The position numbers and the translations under genes are program-made. A stretch of 64,000 bases of DNA from Lysinibacillus sp. FSL M8-0337 (lineage in GTDB: Bacteria; Bacillota; Bacilli; Bacillales_A; Planococcaceae), in the NCBI RefSeq assembly GCF_038593855.1, contig NZ_CP151996.1:1922001-1986000 (forward strand), read 5' to 3'. Within the stretch, counting starts at the first letter, position 1. Every line of letters begins with the position of its first letter. The notes below the pieces were generated by a model that saw only the letters and a list, made by a program, of their open reading frames with translations, was not told the DNA's origin and searched no databases. Below, piece after piece: positions 59,489-64,000 of this stretch.

Positions 59489-59965
59489 TTATTCACCCAC
59501 CCATTACTAATTTTTATTTTACCTTTTTCTCTCACAAAAGTTATCGTTACTGTAGGACCATTTATATTTAATGTTTTCTGTCTTCCATTTTTCTTATACG
59601 GCTCCTCTTTTCCGTAGCGCATCACGTAAGACATTACTTTTGCTACATCATCCCAATTATTCTTCGTTACTTTATGCCAATCATGTTTTGGATCTAGGAT
59701 GTGCTTGCGTGAATTAGCATCTAATCTTGATACAGAAGACAATACTTTATCAAAACTTTTACTGCGAATGGCATTAGTTACAGCTTTTTTACCAAATCTT
59801 TTAATCGCATAAGAAATACCGTATCTTGCTACTGCGGCTATAATGACTACTGGTAAAGCAGAAGATTGTGCTTCTAATGTATCGATATCATAAATTTCGC
59901 CATCAGATTGATCGACAAAAGTTGCTGAAAAATTTTGTCCTTCATTTGTATGAACGATTACTTGG
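59485..59965 (-). pseudogene. C-terminal fragment of a SAR2788-like putative toxin
   Basis: About 155 residues look genuine: 'YQVIVHTNEGQNFSATFVDQ', 'ALPVVIIAAVARYGISYAIK', 'RFGKKAVTNAIRSKSFDKVL', 'HILDPKHDWHKVTKNNWDDV', 'AKVMSYVMRYGKEEPYKKNG'. The hydrophobic AAVARYG, RFGKKAVTxAI and HxWxKV...NWxDVxKVM pattern resembles the SAR2788 family of putative secreted toxins. The frame stays open to 60117, but that part is antisense to an MFS remnant, so the real N-terminus with signal is lost. The immunity-like gene overlaps its stop. Confidence 0.65.
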
Positions 59966-60221
59966 TATGGGGAATACTTATTTTGGCATAATGTATAGAA
60001 GAAAAATTCCTGTCGAAAAGCAAGGGAGATTTTTTGGGTTTTTAAGTGCTGCCTTATTAATTTCCATTCCTGTCGGACAAGTCTTGACAGGTGTGTTGTT
60101 AGAAGCTTTAAATCCAAACCATATTATGGGGATCTTAGGCTTGCTAACTGTCGTTACTGCATTAGTCTCATTAAAGGTATTAGGTCGGGAACAAAAGAAA
60201 AAAATCGAATATTCGAATTGA
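59958..60221 (+). pseudogene. C-terminal remnant of an MFS transporter gene
   Basis: In one frame the DNA reads 'LLGMGNTYFGIMYRRKIPVE', 'KQGRFFGFLSAALLISIPVG', 'QVLTGVLLEALNPNHIMGIL' to a stop at 60221, the end of an MFS exporter (helices 10-12, with the 'P.e.QGR.FG' loop). The first 300 or so residues are absent; upstream DNA switches to the toxin fragment on the other strand at about 59960. It marks a recombination junction. Confidence 0.75.
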
Positions 60222-60497
60222 TGGAGCGAAAAGCTCTTACTTCCATTAATACGCTTTGCAAGCCCCTTTCTTTCAAGAGGTTTGCAAGGCTTTTATTAAT
60301 GGACAACAAAAAAACGCTAATTGTACAATAAAGGTAGATTTGGTACGTTACTCGATTTTGAAATAGGGGAGAGTGGTTTTAAGAATAGTTTGATTTTCTT
60401 CAAATTAGCTTCCTCTCCCAGTACCGATTAACCAAAGTGTTGAAGTTGTTATTTCCATATTGCCCTCATTGATCAATTTAAATACCCCCTTGTTAAC
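60222..60497. other. Gap with terminator-like hairpin
   Basis: CTTTGCAAGCC and GGTTTGCAAGG form an imperfect hairpin at about 60252-60292 followed by CTTTTATT, which would end the lost MFS message. The rest is AT-rich without visible genes. Confidence 0.45.
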
Positions 60498-60510
60498 TAC
60501 ATCATTGCAT
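60498..60510 (+). repeat. 13-bp direct repeat, copy 1 (upstream of the Rgg-like gene)
   Basis: TACATCATTGCAT occurs here and again at 61428-61440, flanking the regulator gene. Confidence 0.6.
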
Positions 60511-60529
60511 ACATTTCAATCATTTTAGA

Positions 60530-60553
60530 AAAATATTCATAAAAGAATATTTT
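60530..60553. promoter_or_regulatory. Palindrome next to the Rgg-like start
   Basis: AAAATATTC and GAATATTTT flank six bases, ending three bases before the AAGGAG ribosome site. It may be an autoregulatory site or an RNA hairpin. Confidence 0.5.
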
Positions 60554-60572
60554 GTAAGGAGTGAATGGTAAC

Positions 60573-61421
60573 GTGAAAGGTTATGGTGAGATTACAAAAC
60601 AAATAAGGATTAGCAAAGGGTATACGCAAAAACATGTGGCAGCTCATTTTTTAACACAGGGTGCGTATTCAAAGTTTGAGAATAACAATACGGACATCAC
60701 CTTTGCCACGATGCATGGGATAGTAAATCAACTAGGTATTACATTTGAGGAATTTTTTTATATTCAAAATGGCTATCAATATAGTAAACGGGATGATATA
60801 ATCATCCAATTTTTTCGTTTACCCTATAACAATGAAATAGTACTTTATAGACTGAAGGAAAAATGTAGACTTTATTTAAAAGAAGCTAGGGAAGATCAAC
60901 AGATTATTCATATTTCTACTATTTTAGATGGATTAATCATTCTAGCTAAAGCAGGTGATTTGGAGCAAGCGAGGGCTATTGTTGAACCAGTTTGGCAAGA
61001 CTTATCTAAATATAACCAACTTTTTGTAGCGGATTTATATATGTTGAATGCCATTCTATTTTTATTCCCTTTACCAACAGTTCTTCAAATCAAACAATTT
61101 GCTTTACGGCATATTGCTTTATATAAAAACTTTCGTCATGTTTCACGTTTAAAAATTAATATTTCGATGAATATTACTTTGCTATTAATACAAGATAAAA
61201 AATATTCAAAAGCACAAAAAGAAATTTCAAACGCGATATCTTTATGCAAAACAGAAAATGATTTCATCTTATTGGGTATTTGTTATGTCAGAAAGGGGAT
61301 CTGTTTGAATCACCTCGGACAAGCAGGTGGAAAATGGATACGCAAGGGGAAAAATATGTTGATGGCGCTTGAACAATTCTTGTTATTACAGTTAGTAGAA
61401 CAGGAAATAAAGCAATACTAA
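60573..61421 (+). CDS. Rgg/PlcR-type regulator (XRE HTH plus TPR-like helices)
   Basis: The 282-residue protein starts with an XRE helix-turn-helix ('RISKGYTQKHVAAHFLTQGA', then 'YSKFENNNTDITFATMHGIV') and continues with about 220 residues of TPR-like helices, the RRNPP/Rgg layout in which a short exported peptide binds the helical domain. GTG 60573 lies 11 bases after AAGGAG. No clear pheromone gene is visible next to it. The 13-bp repeats on both sides could be its binding sites. Confidence 0.78.
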   Translation: MKGYGEITKQIRISKGYTQKHVAAHFLTQGAYSKFENNNTDITFATMHGIVNQLGITFEEFFYIQNGYQYSKRDDIIIQFFRLPYNNEIVLYRLKEKCRLYLKEAREDQQIIHISTILDGLIILAKAGDLEQARAIVEPVWQDLSKYNQLFVADLYMLNAILFLFPLPTVLQIKQFALRHIALYKNFRHVSRLKINISMNITLLLIQDKKYSKAQKEISNAISLCKTENDFILLGICYVRKGICLNHLGQAGGKWIRKGKNMLMALEQFLLLQLVEQEIKQY

Positions 61422-61427
61422 ACTAAG

Positions 61428-61440
61428 TACATCATTGCAT
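61428..61440 (+). repeat. 13-bp direct repeat, copy 2 (downstream of the Rgg-like gene)
   Basis: TACATCATTGCAT, identical to 60498-60510, begins seven bases after the regulator's stop codon and 154 bp before the next gene. Confidence 0.6.
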
Positions 61441-61581
61441 TTCATCATGACCACTTGCATAATAAGGCTTAAGAAGGACTGTCAATGTTGTAAACTATAA
61501 TCTAATCTTGATTAAGATATGGCTATGGTAGTCATACTTAAATACAGCTGACTCATCGGAAAAAGAAAGGGTGGTACTTCT

Positions 61582-61755
61582 ATGACGGAATGGCCCAAAG
61601 GCGTTGCTAAGCCAGCTATTCGAGCATTAAATGCTGCTGGCTATACACAATTGCGACAATTAAAAGAGGTCGACTTAGCGACATTAAAAAATCTACATGG
61701 AATAGGCCCAAAAGCACTCGCAGCAATAGAAGCGGCATTAAAAGAAAGTAGGTAA
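61582..61755 (+). CDS. Helix-hairpin-helix DNA-binding protein, 57 residues
   Basis: The small protein is essentially one helix-hairpin-helix/RpoA-C-terminal-like domain: 'MTEWPKGVAKPAIRALNAAG', 'YTQLRQLKEVDLATLKNLHG', then the hairpin 'IGPKALAAIEAALKES'. GAAAGGGTGG lies ten or so bases before the ATG. It could bind DNA non-specifically. A small membrane gene starts five bases after its stop. Confidence 0.78.
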   Translation: MTEWPKGVAKPAIRALNAAGYTQLRQLKEVDLATLKNLHGIGPKALAAIEAALKESR

Positions 61756-61759
61756 TGGA

Positions 61760-61927
61760 TTGAATAAACTCACATTATTTTTAATAGCCATGGTCGTCTA
61801 TTATATCCTTGTTATTTTTATTGTAAGTAAGCTATTTATGTTTCCAATTATAAAAGGAATGATGCTCGTTTTCTTTATTGGGGCAGGCTTTATATACTCA
61901 AGAAGGATGCGCAAGAAGTTACAGTAG
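61760..61927 (+). CDS. 55-residue two-helix membrane protein
   Basis: TTG 61760 opens a frame with two helices ('LTLFLIAMVVYYILVIFIVS' and 'IIKGMMLVFFIGAGFIYS') and a basic tail RRMRKKLQ. It follows the helix-hairpin-helix gene by four bases, with a modest AGGTAATGG site overlapping that gene's stop. Function unknown. Confidence 0.6.
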   Translation: MNKLTLFLIAMVVYYILVIFIVSKLFMFPIIKGMMLVFFIGAGFIYSRRMRKKLQ

Positions 61928-62221
61928 GTTTAATTCTTATAAAGAGGTTGAGGCAAGTACATAGGTATGTTGGTATTCACAATTTCAATTCAATCAATAG
62001 GCTGGAAACGTAATTTATCCCATGTCTTAACATTGTAAGATGGCGTGTGAAAACAAGAAAACAGTCGATTGAGAAGGTAAAAGCCCTTTAATTGACTGTT
62101 TTTTTATTCGTTTCGTGTTTTCTAAGCTCACATGTTATGGGTTTAAAAAAATTTGTAGGGAAGTTATGTAGAGGGTAGTATTGCTCTAGACTTACGATGA
62201 ATTTAGTTAGAGGTGGATAAA
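61928..62221. other. Gap with a terminator-like hairpin
   Basis: AACAGTCGATTGA and TTAATTGACTGTT pair at about 62060-62101 and run into TTTTTTTATT, suiting the small-protein operon upstream. Otherwise nothing is seen. Confidence 0.55.
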
Positions 62222-62404
62222 ATGAAATATTTAATCGCTTTATATGTAATGATGATGCTTATTGTTTTTGTAAATTTGATTAGTGAATTTATGTTAGGTG
62301 GTCGTTATTCAGCCATTGCTAGTTGGATTATTTGTATGTTGTTCTTTTTTGGAACGATCTTTTTTGCTAATGATAGATACTATTTAAGTAAGGATGGTAA
62401 GTAA
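62222..62404 (+). CDS. 60-residue two-helix membrane protein
   Basis: Two helices ('YLIALYVMMMLIVFVNLISE' and 'IASWIICMLFFFGTIFFAND') and a short polar end. ATG 62222 follows AGAGGTGG. It lies 90 bp before the response regulator gene and could be co-transcribed. No family recognised. Confidence 0.65.
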   Translation: MKYLIALYVMMMLIVFVNLISEFMLGGRYSAIASWIICMLFFFGTIFFANDRYYLSKDGK

Positions 62405-62494
62405 ATAATAATAGAAATAGTACATAAAAAATGTGGTTGATACTGTAAATGTGTCGCAACTTTAAATGAAAACTTTTCGAAAGAAGGGATACGA

Positions 62495-63130
62495 TTGATT
62501 TCAGTTTTAGTTGTGGATGATCATTCAATTGTTTTAAAAGGGTTAAAAACGTTGTCACTGGAGATAGAAGATCTTAATTTTGAAATTGAGAAGAATCCTC
62601 ATAAGGTTCTTGATAGAATGCAAGAGGAAGAATTCCATGTATATTTAATTGATGCTAGTATTGCCACCAATAACAATCTAGAACTTACGACAGAAATTAA
62701 AGCAAAACAGGAACAAGCAATTATTATTTTATATACGACTGATGGTGTTTGTTCGTATTATCCCCTATTAGTGGAGAAAAAAGTGGAGGGCATTCTTGTG
62801 AAAACCGCTCCGATTGATCAAATCATCTCAACAATTCGTTTAAGCTTTCAAGAGAAGATTGTGATTCCAATCGATTTTTTAGATTATGTAAATGAGAAAA
62901 TAAATGATCGATATGCTAACTTAAAGTTAACGCATCGAGAACTAAAATTGCTGCAGATGTTAATGAAGGGCTACCCAAATAAGAAAATCGCAGCAATATG
63001 CAATGTTTCTGTACGTACAGTAGAACGCCATTTAACACAGCTTTTTAGCCTATTAGGTGTGTCTACACGATTAGAAGCGGTTGAGGTTGCAAAAGAGAAA
63101 CAATTGCTTAATGAAATGAAAGATAATTGA
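62495..63130 (+). CDS. NarL/ComA-type orphan response regulator
   Basis: The 211-residue protein has a receiver domain ('VLVVDDHSIVLKGLKTL', phosphoacceptor Asp53 in 'VYLIDAS', Lys near 104 in 'LVKTAP') and a LuxR-type HTH ('LTHRELKLLQMLMKGYPNKK', 'IAAICNVSVRTVERHLTQLF'). Opening and overall layout recall ComA-like regulators. The start is TTG behind AAGAAGGGAT. No kinase gene is near, so it is an orphan, perhaps fed by a kinase elsewhere. Confidence 0.88.
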   Translation: MISVLVVDDHSIVLKGLKTLSLEIEDLNFEIEKNPHKVLDRMQEEEFHVYLIDASIATNNNLELTTEIKAKQEQAIIILYTTDGVCSYYPLLVEKKVEGILVKTAPIDQIISTIRLSFQEKIVIPIDFLDYVNEKINDRYANLKLTHRELKLLQMLMKGYPNKKIAAICNVSVRTVERHLTQLFSLLGVSTRLEAVEVAKEKQLLNEMKDN

Positions 63131-63134
63131 TGAT

Positions 63135-63170
63135 AAAAAGTGTCGAGGGAAATCGGCACTTTTTTAGTTT
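63135..63170 (+). terminator. Terminator of the orphan response regulator
   Basis: AAAAAGTGTCGA and TCGGCACTTTTTT pair around a short loop and continue in T's. Confidence 0.8.
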
Positions 63171-63271
63171 TTTCAATTGCACGTCACCACTTGCCATTAG
63201 CAATTACTAGAAGCGAAAAAGCTCGAACTTGGGGTATTTAGAAGACTGTTAAGAAAGGAAATTTAATCGTG

Positions 63272-63325
63272 ACCGACAGAAATTGTGACGGTACCGACAA
63301 AAATATTGTCGGTTGAAATGTCGGT
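63272..63325. repeat. 21-bp palindromic tandem units, family C
   Basis: ACCGACA starts at 63272 and 63293 (21 bp apart) and its complement TGTCGGT at 63307 and 63319. The second 21-bp unit (63293-63313) is a palindrome with perfect 7-bp arms; the first (63272-63292) is nearly one (arms ACCGACA/TGACGGT). Confidence 0.65.
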
Positions 63326-63506
63326 TGGTGAGGAGGTATTATTAAATTAACTCGAGTGGAAGTGTGCTATAGCAGATAATATTATAAGAAAATTAAAAAT
63401 CTTGTTTGCCACGGAAATTGATACACAGATAGCAATTGTTGGAATCAATACAAATAGTTATATTTTATTATGTATTAAATTTAAAAAAAGTAAAGGGGAA
63501 ATGTAT

Positions 63507-64000
63507 ATGATTAAAAATACTTTAGTTGTTAAAATAGTTGTAGTTTTAAGTTTGGTGTTTTCAATTATTTTCGCTTCTTCTTTGGGATCATATAGAGATA
63601 TTAAAGCAAGTGCAAAAATGCAAGAAAGACAAGATTTACTGCAAGATTTATTGATTAAATCTGAAGAATTCAATAAAAAATTTGATGATGCAAGTGAGTT
63701 AGTAACAAAAGAATTTGAGGAAAACACAAAAAAACTAATTTTTAATGATGATATTAGCTTAATTACAAATGGTGAATTATCTTTCTCTAATCTAGATGTT
63801 AAAACTAGTGACGAAAACAATGTGGTTTATCTCCCAATTGAGTATGAAAATGTAAATAGGGAGCTGAATAAATCTTTCCTTTCAATTATCTTTGATAAGA
63901 CTGGTAATCTAGAATATTATGTTGAAACTAAAATTGTTGGTAATGATGTTAATTATTCAGCTGAGGTTGAGGTATATAATAACGGGATATTAGCAAAAAA
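63507..64000 (+). CDS. Secreted protein, 3'-truncated by the window edge; possible SAR2788-like toxin N-terminus
   Basis: At least 164 residues are visible: a signal peptide ('VVKIVVVLSLVFSIIFASSL'), a helical stretch 'QERQDLLQDLLIKSEEFNKK', and beta-rich sequence 'VVYLPIEYENVNRELNKSFL' and 'DKTGNLEYYVETKIVGNDVN'. AAAGGGGAA precedes ATG 63507; ATG 63501 is also in frame. SAR2788-type putative toxins have such an N-terminal secreted part, and the C-terminal fragment at 59485 could be from a relative. The rest lies outside the window. Confidence 0.6.
   Translation, partial: MIKNTLVVKIVVVLSLVFSIIFASSLGSYRDIKASAKMQERQDLLQDLLIKSEEFNKKFDDASELVTKEFEENTKKLIFNDDISLITNGELSFSNLDVKTSDENNVVYLPIEYENVNRELNKSFLSIIFDKTGNLEYYVETKIVGNDVNYSAEVEVYNNGILAK

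Noticed and set aside
59966..60117. N-terminal 50 residues of the minus-strand toxin frame
   Set aside because: They are the antisense of the MFS remnant, so I treat them as accidental read-through and not as a real domain.
44178..60221. Prophage or integrative element
   Set aside because: No integrase, capsid, portal, terminase, conjugation gene or attachment repeat was found; only one IS3 element is recognisable.
60222..60332. 36-codon frame ahead of the Rgg-like gene as its signalling peptide
   Set aside because: It spans a terminator-like hairpin, has no signal-peptide character and no ribosome site.

Overview
The window reads as chromosome of an AT-rich, low-GC Gram-positive of the Bacillaceae/Planococcaceae type, most likely Lysinibacillus. 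The signs are strong GGAGG-type ribosome binding sites, frequent TTG/GTG starts, lipobox lipoproteins, Fur and BirA operators of Bacillales type, and the gene content (efe iron uptake, DUF47-Pit, BioY, PdxR/MocR, cxxc_20_cxxc proteins, SUKH immunity proteins). I saw no rRNA, tRNA, CRISPR array, prophage or replication origin. The genus is an inference.

1-44 kb is mostly ordinary chromosome. 0.2-5.8 kb: lipoprotein, quinone oxidoreductase, Nudix hydrolase, methyltransferase, small coat-like protein and a ferredoxin-NADP reductase with a perfect Fur box. 6-11.6 kb: MarR regulator plus MFS exporter, then a Fur-controlled efeO-efeB-efeU iron uptake operon. 11.7-21.2 kb: pentapeptide-repeat protein, patatin, LysR regulator with a CcdA-like membrane protein and a YnfA-like protein, methyltransferase, NhaC, TSUP exporter and DUF47-Pit phosphate transport. 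21.3-30.5 kb: two-component system with a LolA-like lipoprotein, TPR-GGDEF protein, ECF sigma factor with a cxxc_20_cxxc membrane partner, BirA-controlled bioY with an amidohydrolase. 30.8-43.9 kb: membrane GDPD, stalk-domain protein, class II fumarase preceded by a probable Fur-controlled small RNA, UbiB-like kinase, DUF421, FMN-binding protein, ATPase plus Eis-like acetyltransferase, and a MocR regulator.

44-64 kb is an accessory region: small SUKH/DUF4375-type immunity-like genes without a visible full-length toxin, at least one decayed immunity gene, a frameshifted membrane gene, a MarR/serine-hydrolase pair sharing an operator, an apparently intact IS3-family element (53081-54526, 3-bp target duplication), a secreted protein plus an internally duplicated partner, an MBL-fold protein, three tandem paralogous immunity-like genes behind a truncated toxin C-terminus fused to an MFS gene remnant, an Rgg/PlcR-like regulator, small helix-hairpin-helix and membrane proteins, an orphan response regulator, and at the edge the start of a secreted protein that may belong to the same toxin family.

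The observations I rate highest: (a) the candidate Fur-regulated small RNA at 35388-35497 (minus), with a hairpin loop presenting six C's and a strong intrinsic terminator just upstream of fumC, resembling the architecture of the iron-sparing RNA FsrA; (b) several unrelated intergenic repeat families that share an exact 21-bp period, one of them part of a composite element that recurs in opposite orientation; (c) the toxin-immunity debris and the toxin/MFS recombination junction.
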